A DNA stretch of 30,940 bases from JBAZJN01 sp041651295 (GTDB taxonomy: Bacteria > Patescibacteriota > UBA1384 > XYA2-FULL-43-10 > CAINNR01), in the NCBI GenBank assembly GCA_041651295.1, contig JBAZJN010000011.1, positions 1 through 30,940 on the forward strand, read 5' to 3'. Positions 24,243-30,081 of this stretch are shown one piece after another (position 1 is the stretch's first letter; every line of letters begins with the position of its first letter). The translations under genes and the position numbers were made by a program. The notes beneath the pieces are model-generated. The model was given only the letters and a program-made list of their open reading frames with translations, did no database searches and was not told the DNA's origin.

Positions 24243-25262
24243 ATGAAAATTTTAGTTACCGGCGGCGCCGGATTTATTGGCTCGAATTTTATTCTTTACA
24301 TGATGGAGAAATATCCTGATTATTATTTTGTAAATTTAGACGCTCTAACTTACGCCGGCAATCTTGAAAATTTGAAATCAGTTGAAAAAAATCCGCACTA
24401 TAAGTTTGTTTATGGCAGTGTTTGCGACAGGAAAAAAGTTGAAGAAGCGATGAATGGTTGCGACATGGTGGTTCATTTTGCTGCCGAATCACATGTTGAT
24501 CGATCAATTACCGGTCCAGCTGTTTTTGTCGAAACAAATGTCGTCGGTTCTCAAGTTTTACTCGATGTTGCAAAAGAAAAAAATATCAAGCGATTTCATT
24601 ATGTCTCAACCGATGAAGTTTTTGGCGCGCTGCCGCTTGATAAACCAGAACTGAAATTTAACGAGCAAACACTATATGCGCCGCATTCACCATATTCAGC
24701 GTCAAAAGCTGGATCAGATCATTTGGTTCGAGCTTATCACGACACTTTCGGACTTGATGTCACAATTTCCAACTGCTCAAATAATTACGGTCCGTATCAC
24801 TTCCCGGAAAAGGTAATTCCACTTTTCATTACCAATGCGTTTCAAAATAAAAATTTGCCGATTTATGGAACTGGCAAAGCGATCCGCGATTACTTGTATG
24901 TTACCGACCATTGCTCAGCAATTGACGCTATAATTCACAAGGGGAAATCCGGTGAAACGTACTGTATTGGTGGTGATTCTGAGAAGAACGGCTTAGAAGT
25001 CGCCAATGCAATACTACAAGTCACTGGAAAACCCGATTCCTTAAAAACTTTTGTCGAGGATCGCAGAGGCCACGATATGCGCTATGCTATTGACCACTCG
25101 AAGATTAGCCGAGAACTAGGTTGGCAGCCAACGGTGAATTTTACTGAAGGAATCAAAAAAACTGCTGACTGGTATCAACAAAATGAGCAGTGGTGGATGA
25201 GAATTATTTCAAAAGAATACTTGGATTCGAATCGCAAACAATCTAATGAAAAGGTAAAATGA
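24243..25262 (+). CDS. rmlB: dTDP-glucose 4,6-dehydratase
   Basis: The 339-residue extended short-chain dehydrogenase has the NAD-binding TGGAGFIGSNFILY, catalytic STDEVFG (Thr123-Asp124-Glu125), Tyr151 and Lys155 in YSASK, and SNNYGPYHFPEK, the classic RmlB set. It oxidises, dehydrates and reduces dTDP-glucose to dTDP-4-keto-6-deoxyglucose. TAGGAG precedes the start, seven bases after rmlC. Its last codons overlap rmlD by four bases (ATGA). Confidence 0.96.
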   Translation: MKILVTGGAGFIGSNFILYMMEKYPDYYFVNLDALTYAGNLENLKSVEKNPHYKFVYGSVCDRKKVEEAMNGCDMVVHFAAESHVDRSITGPAVFVETNVVGSQVLLDVAKEKNIKRFHYVSTDEVFGALPLDKPELKFNEQTLYAPHSPYSASKAGSDHLVRAYHDTFGLDVTISNCSNNYGPYHFPEKVIPLFITNAFQNKNLPIYGTGKAIRDYLYVTDHCSAIDAIIHKGKSGETYCIGGDSEKNGLEVANAILQVTGKPDSLKTFVEDRRGHDMRYAIDHSKISRELGWQPTVNFTEGIKKTADWYQQNEQWWMRIISKEYLDSNRKQSNEKVK

Positions 25263-26149
25263 AAATCTTAATCACCGGCGCTAACGGGCAACTTGGCCTA
25301 ACACTCCAAGAGGTTTTTGCCGGCAGTGATTTGATTTTAACTGATCGGGACGAACTCGATATAACTGATGCAGAAAAGACCGAGAATTTTGTCGAGGCAA
25401 AAAAACCGGATGTGGTAATTAATGCCGCCGCCTACACAGCTGTCGATCAGGCAGAAATTGAGAAAGAAGCTGCCAGAAAAATTAACGTTCTTGGCGCCAA
25501 AAATCTGGCGGCGGCGGCGAATAAGAATAAAGCGATATTTTTTCACATTTCAACTGATTTTGTATTTGATGGGAAAACCGATAATCCTTATGTTGAAACA
25601 GACAAGCCCAATCCTCTCTCGGTTTACGGTTCGACCAAATATGAATCGGAAATAGAAGTCGAAAAAATCGCTGGTAAATATTTTATTTTGCGCACGGCCT
25701 GGCTCTACTCACCTTTTAGTAAAAATTTTGTTAAAACCATAGCCAAGCTGAGCCAAGAAAAAGAAGAGCTCAAGGTTGTTAAAGATCAGATTGGCTGCCC
25801 AACCTATGCGTTTGATCTGGCAATGACGATTAAGCAACTAATAGCAAAAGTTGAGGAAAGCTCAAGTGATGATAAACTTTTCGGGCTTTATCATTTTGCC
25901 GGAGAGGGTGAATGTTCATGGTTTGAATTTGCGAAAGAGATTGTAAAATTGTCGGACGGAAAAGCTAGAGTTTTTCCACAAACATCTTTTGAATACGCCG
26001 CCAGCCGCGGAGATAATGTTACGGCTGATCGACCTACTTACTCGCCTCTTGACTGTAGTAAAATCAAAAAAATTGGAATAAAAACGTTGGCATGGCAGGA
26101 ATCCTTGGCTAAATGCATTGATATTTTAAAACAAAACAACGAACTCTAA
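25259..26149 (+). CDS. rmlD: dTDP-4-dehydrorhamnose reductase
   Basis: The 296-residue short-chain reductase does the last step, giving dTDP-L-rhamnose. Visible are the NAD(P)-binding TGANGQLGLTL, NAAAYTAVDQAE, HISTDFVFDG, the catalytic Tyr123/Lys127 pair in VYGSTKYESE, and LRTAWLYSP. It ends the rmlACBD operon. No plus-strand intrinsic terminator follows; the hairpin at 26198-26219 has a T-run only on the minus side and belongs to the convergent gene. Confidence 0.95.
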   Translation: MKILITGANGQLGLTLQEVFAGSDLILTDRDELDITDAEKTENFVEAKKPDVVINAAAYTAVDQAEIEKEAARKINVLGAKNLAAAANKNKAIFFHISTDFVFDGKTDNPYVETDKPNPLSVYGSTKYESEIEVEKIAGKYFILRTAWLYSPFSKNFVKTIAKLSQEKEELKVVKDQIGCPTYAFDLAMTIKQLIAKVEESSSDDKLFGLYHFAGEGECSWFEFAKEIVKLSDGKARVFPQTSFEYAASRGDNVTADRPTYSPLDCSKIKKIGIKTLAWQESLAKCIDILKQNNEL

Positions 26150-26191
26150 TTTATTCATAATTTGGTAGGGATTAAGAGATTTGTTCGCAAT

Positions 26192-26219
26192 AAAAAACCC
26201 TCCACAACTACACGGAGGG
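26192..26219 (-). terminator. terminator containing the stop codon of the 26208 gene
   Basis: CCCTCC (26219-26214) pairs with GGAGGG (26203-26198), then six T (26197-26192). The TAG stop (26210-26208) lies in the loop. Confidence 0.75.
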
Positions 26220-26696
26220 ATGGAAAAAGCCCGAGATTCTGGCAATCACTCGCTCAGGTTCGGGTTCAGATTCAGGGTTAGTAGCGGTAAGAATCGCTGT
26301 ATCCGTTAGGTACTGCTCGATCTCATGGGCCAATCGGACGGCGAATGACTCGAATCCCGCCTCACCGGGATAAACTTCAGACATGTAGATTCTGACACGT
26401 CCTGAATGTTCAACCCAACACACAACTGACACTGAGTCAGGGCCAATGTCTATCTCTCCACGAACGCAGAGATCGGCACCCGAATTCAGGTTGATGACTT
26501 CTGCGTTGCGGGCGGCGAAGTACTTTTCGACGGCGGTTTTTGCCGGTTCGGGCAAGGAGATCTCATAACGAACCGCTCTCAAAGGAACGTTCCAGCGGCT
26601 CGCTCTGCGACTCACAAGGTGTTTCAGTAACGACAATAAGGCATTGAACACTAGCAGAAATATTACGGCTGCAATGGTCAATGGACTGAAATACAT
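26208..26696 (-). CDS. single-pass membrane protein, unknown
   Basis: The 162-residue product starts at the ATG at 26696, not at 26732, because GGTGAGGAG sits directly before the inner ATG and the promoter start (about 26714) is downstream of the outer one. A membrane helix (about 6-24) is followed by a basic linker and a soluble domain of about 100 residues with alternating strands (for example SVSVVCWVEHSGRVRIYM) and a helix (FAVRLAHEIEQYLTDTA). I cannot assign a family. Third codon positions look more G/C rich than in rmlD beside it. It stands alone with its own promoter and terminator. Confidence 0.65.
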   Translation of the reverse strand: MYFSPLTIAAVIFLLVFNALLSLLKHLVSRRASRWNVPLRAVRYEISLPEPAKTAVEKYFAARNAEVINLNSGADLCVRGEIDIGPDSVSVVCWVEHSGRVRIYMSEVYPGEAGFESFAVRLAHEIEQYLTDTAILTATNPESEPEPERVIARISGFFHPSV

Positions 26697-26720
26697 GCTC
26701 CTCACCTTCTCTCGCGATCG

Positions 26721-26749
26721 ATTATATAACATTGGATGTAAAATGTCTA
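26721..26749 (-). promoter_or_regulatory. promoter of the 26208 gene
   Basis: TAGACA (26749-26744), a 17-base spacer and TATAAT (26726-26721). The predicted start is near 26714, with an 18-base leader holding the ribosome binding site. Confidence 0.7.
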
Positions 26750-26770
26750 TACGTACCGATCCAAGCCAAT

Positions 26771-26804
26771 TAAATTAAAACCTCCGCGGTGCAATCTGCG
26801 GAGG
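26771..26804 (-). terminator. terminator of the 26861 gene
   Basis: CCTCCGC (26804-26798) pairs with GCGGAGG (26787-26781), then TTTTAATTT. It lies 57 bases after the stop codon, within a repeated 3' segment. Confidence 0.7.
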
Positions 26805-26846
26805 CGATTTGGCGATGCTCGATCAGGGATACCCGCGCTCAGCGGG
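26781..26846 (-). repeat. duplicated 3' UTR module, copy A
   Basis: This 66-base stretch matches 27472-27537 at roughly 80 percent by eye. It includes the terminator stem, a shared CTGATCGAG core in minus sense, and a second hairpin, here CCCGC (26846-26842) with GCGGG (26836-26832). Confidence 0.7.
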
Positions 26847-26860
26847 GGTCAGGACTCGGC

Positions 26861-27325
26861 CTAATCCATGATAAGTACGTTATGTTCGTCGCGGAAAGAA
26901 CGTTTCAGCTCGCCCAGGACGAGCGCAACGTTAGCGCAAACCGCACCCTTCTCCAGCGCGTCGGCGACGTCAGTCGCCCATCCGGCCGGGACATACAGCT
27001 CGCTCAATCGGATCTTGATTCGCTGTGGGCGCTCACTCGTCGGGTGGGCAAAGTAGCTCCTGCCACCACTGGTAACGATGGACATCCAGTGAGCGCCGAA
27101 CTGCATCGGGCTTCCACTCCGAGATTGCGTCAGCAACTCCATCGTATGGCTGTTCTTGCACAACGGACCCCAGCGCTCGAGAACCTCGACCATGGTACAG
27201 TTTGCCATCTCGGCAACATCTGACAGCAGGCACCAACCGCCATCTACGTTCGGGAAGTTGTAAATGCGCGAATGCACGCATTTACCAGTCTTCTTTGCTT
27301 CACTAGGTACTGTCAATCTAAACAT
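26861..27325 (-). CDS. orphan protein of 154 residues
   Basis: The start is placed at the ATG at 27325 with AAGGAGAT a few bases before it. A longer open frame to 27529 would run through the promoter and the structured leader, so it is rejected. The protein is soluble, without signal peptide or membrane segment. It contains five Cys spread through it (around CVHSR, WCLLS, NCTM, LCKNS, VCAN), a GGWCLLSDVAEMANCTMVEV helix that recalls a winged-helix or MerR-like recognition segment, and a C-terminal helical part. No family is recognised. The leader is about 100 bases with three hairpins, suggesting post-transcriptional control. Confidence 0.6.
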   Translation of the reverse strand: MFRLTVPSEAKKTGKCVHSRIYNFPNVDGGWCLLSDVAEMANCTMVEVLERWGPLCKNSHTMELLTQSRSGSPMQFGAHWMSIVTSGGRSYFAHPTSERPQRIKIRLSELYVPAGWATDVADALEKGAVCANVALVLGELKRSFRDEHNVLIMD

Positions 27326-27339
27326 ACTCTTATCTCCTT

Positions 27340-27399
27340 GGGCTTGTCCGCCCATTAGCCCTTGTCCGGGCAAGAAGAATTCCTGTGCTGAAGCACAGG
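27340..27399 (-). promoter_or_regulatory. structured 5' leader with paired GGACAA hairpins
   Basis: In minus sense: CCTGTGC-TTCA-GCACAGG (27399-27382), then GCCC-GGACAA-GGGC (27371-27358) and GGGC-GGACAA-GCCC (27353-27340), the last one ending just before the AAGGAG ribosome binding site. The two four-base stems are also complementary to each other, so alternative folds are possible. It could be a protein-binding or switching leader. No known riboswitch is recognised. Confidence 0.5.
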
Positions 27400-27433
27400 T
27401 GCAGCAACTCTGGCGTGGTCTACCATTATGTGC

Positions 27434-27463
27434 ACTATATATAGAGATTATAAATTTTGTCAA
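27434..27463 (-). promoter_or_regulatory. promoter of the 26861 gene
   Basis: TTGACA (27463-27458), an 18-base spacer and TATAGT (27439-27434). The -35 begins two bases after the T-run of the preceding terminator. The predicted start is near 27427, giving a leader of about 100 bases. Confidence 0.65.
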
Positions 27464-27465
27464 TG

Positions 27466-27495
27466 AAAAAACCTCCGCGGCGCAATCTGCGGAGG
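27466..27495 (-). terminator. terminator of the 27530 gene
   Basis: CCTCCGC (27495-27489) pairs with GCGGAGG (27478-27472), then six T (27471-27466). It is part of the repeated 3' segment. Confidence 0.75.
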
Positions 27496-27537
27496 CGAAT
27501 TGGTGAAACTCGATCAGGAGATCCCGCACTCAGCGGA
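27472..27537 (-). repeat. duplicated 3' UTR module, copy B
   Basis: This copy matches 26781-26846. It begins inside the last codons of the 27530 gene (its TGA is at 27532-27530), whereas copy A begins 15 bases after the stop of its own gene. Confidence 0.7.
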
Positions 27538-27877
27538 GTTCGATGGTGGGCCTGGGGCACTTATCGGACATGACATAGTCCGACCAGTGATCAGCCTGTG
27601 TAGGATGGCCGTTGCACTCATCGGCAAAGACAGTGATCGAAGAGAGGTCAAGTTTTAGCACCCCTCGCACAGCCAATTCGCAGATGGCGGCATCCGGGGT
27701 CTCGCCGCGCATTTCCATCTCACACGGGCAGGCATCATGGAAGTCATGCCATGGGCATTGATTGCCGTGGGTGTCCATAAACAGCGGGCAGGGGCTACCA
27801 CCCGCTTTTCCGAAGCCGTACCACGGACACTTCGGCCGTGGTTTTGACTTCATCCCTTCGAATATGACAGTGGCCAT
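27530..27877 (-). CDS. small Cys-rich protein, probably metal binding
   Basis: This 115-residue protein starts at ATG with GAGGAGGT nine bases before it. The central part is dense in Cys/His: KCPWYGFG, SPCPLFMDTHGNQCPW, and DACPCEMEMRGETPD, with a further ICELA. The order CPxYGFG, then DxxGNQC, then CPCEMExxGxTPD resembles, from memory, a group of short hypothetical proteins common in Patescibacteria; this needs a search. The Cys pairs suggest a zinc- or iron-binding knuckle. Function is unknown, with no catalytic motif. It is a single-gene unit with promoter 27920-27948 and its own terminator. Confidence 0.7.
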   Translation of the reverse strand: MATVIFEGMKSKPRPKCPWYGFGKAGGSPCPLFMDTHGNQCPWHDFHDACPCEMEMRGETPDAAICELAVRGVLKLDLSSITVFADECNGHPTQADHWSDYVMSDKCPRPTIELR

Positions 27878-27919
27878 CGCTAAATGACCTCCTCAATTTG
27901 TTTCCAGACTGATGTGCGT

Positions 27920-27948
27920 AATATATATTAATATATGAGTTTTGTCAA
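27920..27948 (-). promoter_or_regulatory. promoter of the 27530 gene
   Basis: TTGACA (27948-27943), a 17-base spacer and TATATT (27925-27920). The 17 bases TTTTTTCATTGACAAAA that join terminator and -35 are identical to those before the 26861 gene. Confidence 0.7.
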
Positions 27949-27950
27949 TG

Positions 27951-27978
27951 AAAAAAGCTAGGTGAATGACCCTAGCTT
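27951..27978 (-). terminator. terminator containing the stop codon of the 27972 gene
   Basis: AAGCTAGG (27978-27971) pairs perfectly with CCTAGCTT (27962-27955), overlapping six T (27956-27951). The TAG stop (27974-27972) is part of the upstream stem arm. Confidence 0.8.
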
Positions 27979-28148
27979 GAGGACGATGCGCACCTATCAC
28001 ACCCGATGCACGGACAAGGGTCAGGCTGACCCTTTGTTTTTGATGTCGACTGCTTGAACGATTGGTGGTACCAGTAGCGATACGCGCCACAGCAACCACG
28101 ATAATTGCAGGGAGGTAATGCTTCTGAAACCACGGTGGACTCAGCCAT
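27972..28148 (-). CDS. 58-residue Cys-rich orphan protein
   Basis: The start is placed at the second of two adjacent ATG codons (28148), seven bases after GGGG; the first (28151) is also possible. The protein has seven Cys: CNYRGCCG near the middle, and PCPCIGCDRC before a Ser-only end. The clusters suggest binding of a metal ion. It has no signal peptide and no family that I know. It is accepted as a gene because of the good ribosome binding site, a TATAAT (28171-28166) at proper distance, and the terminator that incorporates its stop codon. It is divergent from the Phd-like gene at 28312. Confidence 0.6.
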   Translation of the reverse strand: MAESTVVSEALPPCNYRGCCGAYRYWYHQSFKQSTSKTKGQPDPCPCIGCDRCASSSS

Positions 28149-28165
28149 CATCACACCCCTTTCAC

Positions 28166-28171
28166 ATTATA
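28166..28171 (-). promoter_or_regulatory. -10 box of the 27972 gene
   Basis: TATAAT on the minus strand (28171-28166); the -35 region is weak. The predicted start is near 28159, so the leader is about 11 bases. Confidence 0.5.
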
Positions 28172-28209
28172 AAACAAGCATACCACCGAACTAAAAAATA
28201 GCTAGCCAA

Positions 28210-28238
28210 TTGACAAACGTCTTCGGAAAAGCTATAAT
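28210..28238 (+). promoter_or_regulatory. consensus promoter of the Phd-like gene
   Basis: TTGACA (28210-28215), a 17-base spacer and TATAAT (28233-28238), a perfect sigma70 match. The predicted start is near 28245. The leader holds a hairpin, GCCCC (28261-28265) with GGGGC (28284-28288), before the GGAGGG ribosome binding site. Confidence 0.8.
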
Positions 28239-28311
28239 AGAAACAACAAATTAATTGAAAGCCCCACTATGCCAAGGCTACGCGGGGCGAAAATAAATTT
28301 TCGGAGGGAAC

Positions 28312-28989
28312 GTGCTAGAAGTAGATATTGACAAGATTTTGCCGGTGACAGAGGCAAGAGATAATTTCAATAAGATTATTGATGAAGTTGAGGGGACAGA
28401 TCACATGTATGTCCTAACAAAAAACGGCAAGCCATCAGCCGTTATTGTTGGTGTCAACCACTTGGAGAAGTTGACCGGCAAGACCGCTGATGAGCTAACT
28501 TCAATCGTGGAGAAGAAGGCAGATGAAACTCCTGTTGTAGAGGAGGTAACATCCCCTATTCCACAAGGTGATAACGTGGCCGGTGGGCCCAAACCACCGG
28601 AAACTGCTGGGATTGCTACTGGACAGTCTATCCAGGAAGGCGCCGCAGCAGCAACTTCGCCTGACCTGAGCAAAGTTGAAGGTCCGATTGATGTTCCGAC
28701 CGAAGGAGGAGTTTCCGTCTCCACCGAAAACGAGACGGCTTCCACACCTGCGCCTGCACCGACATCGTCACCGGGCAGCGCGGACCCGAATGGTCCCATT
28801 GCGGATCCCGGGGCACAAGCCTCGATTGATAATGCCGAGGCAGAAATGCCGGCGCAAGACGCCGGAGTACTTAATTCGGATTCAAAAACCGGAAACCAAG
28901 TTGCTTCCAATGAACCGCCTTTAGTAGTACCTGCGGACGCACAAGTTAACGCAGAACCTGCTAAAAGCGACAGCGACCTGTTCGTTTAA
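28312..28989 (+). CDS. Phd/YefM-type antitoxin-like domain with long disordered tail
   Basis: The 225-residue product starts at GTG after GGAGGG. The first ~65 residues match the Phd/YefM antitoxin DNA-binding fold: LPVTEARDNFNKIIDEV, YVLTKNGKPSAVIVGV and a following helix. The remaining ~155 residues are Pro/Ala/Ser/Gly/Glu-rich, acidic and probably disordered. Usual Phd antitoxins are about 80-90 residues, with a short tail that neutralises a toxin encoded next door. No toxin gene follows, only a bidirectional terminator and a convergent DedA gene. It may be a stand-alone transcription factor or an orphan antitoxin whose tail took on another role. Autoregulation at its promoter would fit the family. 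Confidence 0.8.
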   Translation: MLEVDIDKILPVTEARDNFNKIIDEVEGTDHMYVLTKNGKPSAVIVGVNHLEKLTGKTADELTSIVEKKADETPVVEEVTSPIPQGDNVAGGPKPPETAGIATGQSIQEGAAAATSPDLSKVEGPIDVPTEGGVSVSTENETASTPAPAPTSSPGSADPNGPIADPGAQASIDNAEAEMPAQDAGVLNSDSKTGNQVASNEPPLVVPADAQVNAEPAKSDSDLFV

Positions 28990-29040
28990 GAAAATCACCG
29001 ACGCACCATGAGCTAAGTGATTACCTATTTTCGAAATTCC

Positions 29041-29073
29041 AAAAAGAGCCCTTAGATTTCGAGGCTCTTTTTT
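29041..29073. terminator. bidirectional terminator between convergent genes
   Basis: AAAAAGAGCC (29041-29050) and GGCTCTTTTT (29063-29072) are perfect complements with a 12-base loop. T-runs lie on both sides, so it can end both the Phd-like and the DedA transcripts. Confidence 0.8.
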
Positions 29074-29082
29074 GGTTGAGTT

Positions 29083-29685
29083 CTACTTTCGTTTCAAATG
29101 CCTGAAGATGTACCAAACCAGAAATAGTATTACGGCGACGGCAATAAGAAGATCAAACTTGTGAAAATATGGTTGCAACCCCGCCCAATTCTCCTTCAGT
29201 TTAACACCGGCATACGTTAGAGCAGCAGTAAAAGGGATTACTCCGATAAATGTATAGAGAGAAAACTTTTTAAAATCCATTTTTGAGATTCCTGCGGGCA
29301 GAGAAATAAAAGTTCTAATTACCGGCATTAATCTGGTGAACAAAACTGTGTTCTGGCCATATTTTTGAAAATATTTGTCTGCGGCATCCAAATCGTGATG
29401 TGAAAGCAATATGTATTTTCCATATTTTTCCACCAGCGGACGGCCGCCCTTATGTCCGACCCACCAAGCCAGCCACGATCCGGCTAGATTTCCGAACGAT
29501 CCAATAAATACGACAGTCCAGAAGTTCATCTCGCCCGTTGCGACCAAAAAACCAGAGAACGGCATAATAAATTCGGAAGGAATCGGTATACAGGCCGATT
29601 CAAGCGCCATAAGTAAAAATACTCCCGGATAGCCGAGGTGTGAAATTACGAATGTGACAAAATTCGCTAGAGCATCAATAATCAT
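29083..29685 (-). CDS. DedA family membrane protein
   Basis: The 200-residue protein has the DedA/SNARE-associated signature: ESACIPIPSEFIMPFSGFL (about 29-47), then GSWLAWWVGHKGGRP, and FTRLMPVIRTFISLPAGISKM, with hydrophobic segments before, between and after and a basic C-terminus. Family members act in lipid-carrier (undecaprenyl phosphate) recycling or membrane homeostasis. A carrier-recycling role would fit this glycan-rich region, but that is inference. The size is normal and both reentrant motifs are intact. No ribosome binding site is visible; the ATG lies only 12 bases from the hairpin at 29697-29732. Confidence 0.9.
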   Translation of the reverse strand: MIIDALANFVTFVISHLGYPGVFLLMALESACIPIPSEFIMPFSGFLVATGEMNFWTVVFIGSFGNLAGSWLAWWVGHKGGRPLVEKYGKYILLSHHDLDAADKYFQKYGQNTVLFTRLMPVIRTFISLPAGISKMDFKKFSLYTFIGVIPFTAALTYAGVKLKENWAGLQPYFHKFDLLIAVAVILFLVWYIFRHLKRK

Positions 29686-29696
29686 AGTTCGATGTT

Positions 29697-29732
29697 ATCA
29701 AAAAACCCGCGGAATTGCACGGGTTTTTTGAT
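29697..29732. terminator. bidirectional terminator hairpin
   Basis: ATCAAAAAACCCG (29697-29709) and CGGGTTTTTTGAT (29720-29732) form a perfect 13-bp inverted repeat with a 10-base loop. It ends the minus-strand metallothionein-like gene. Confidence 0.8.
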
Positions 29733-29744
29733 TATCAGAGTCAA

Positions 29745-29894
29745 TTATTCAGCTTTTGGCTCTTTTTCATCATCTTCAGTGCCCTCGCATTTGCAAGGCT
29801 CGCATCCGCATTTCGGACATTTACCTGTTTCTTCTACTTTTGGTTCATCCGAAGCGCACCCCGGACAGCTTGAGCAATCACATCCTTGTCCCAT
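29745..29894 (-). CDS. metallothionein-like 49-residue Cys-rich protein
   Basis: This short gene encodes nine Cys in 49 residues, all in the first 36: CDCSSCPGC (positions 5-13) and KCPKCGCEPCKC (25-36). An acidic, Cys-free tail (EGTEDDEKEPKAE) follows. CxC and CxxC clusters without aromatic residues are the pattern of metallothioneins and similar metal-storage peptides. AAGGAGA lies directly before the ATG, a near-consensus promoter (29929-29957) lies upstream, and a strong terminator follows (29697-29732), so it is a complete single-gene unit. Binding of zinc, copper or cadmium is probable but not shown. An insertion sequence sits 17 bases upstream of its -35 box. Confidence 0.75.
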   Translation of the reverse strand: MGQGCDCSSCPGCASDEPKVEETGKCPKCGCEPCKCEGTEDDEKEPKAE

Positions 29895-29928
29895 ATCTCT
29901 CCTTATAAATTAATGATTGACTAGGAAA

Positions 29929-29957
29929 ATTATAGCGTCACAAGCCAATTTTGTCAA
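29929..29957 (-). promoter_or_regulatory. promoter of the metallothionein-like gene
   Basis: TTGACA (29957-29952), a 17-base spacer and TATAAT (29934-29929), both perfect. The context CATTGACAAAATT is shared with the promoters of the small-gene array at 27458 and 27943. Confidence 0.8.
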
Positions 29958-30032
29958 TGATTGAAGCCGCTTGCCCGTGAACCCAGAAATTCACTCTCAA
30001 AATATTAATAACAAAAACACGGTATACTTGAT

Positions 30033-30066
30033 GTATTAGAGTTCGTTCTCAAACAAAAACTAATAC
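30033..30066 (+). promoter_or_regulatory. hairpin in the transposase leader
   Basis: GTATTAG (30033-30039) and CTAATAC (30060-30066) are perfect complements flanking 20 bases and end just before the AAGGAG ribosome binding site. In insertion sequences such leader hairpins often limit translation from outside transcripts; here that is inference. Confidence 0.45.
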
Positions 30067-30081
30067 AAAAAGGAGATTACC

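Noticed and set aside
27326..27529. Longer N-terminus for the 26861 gene
   Set aside because: It would cover the promoter, transcription start and hairpin leader; AAGGAGAT directly precedes the ATG at 27325.
28401..28910. 169-codon frame antisense to the Phd-like gene
   Set aside because: It is the complement of the low-complexity tail, without a ribosome binding site or family motifs.
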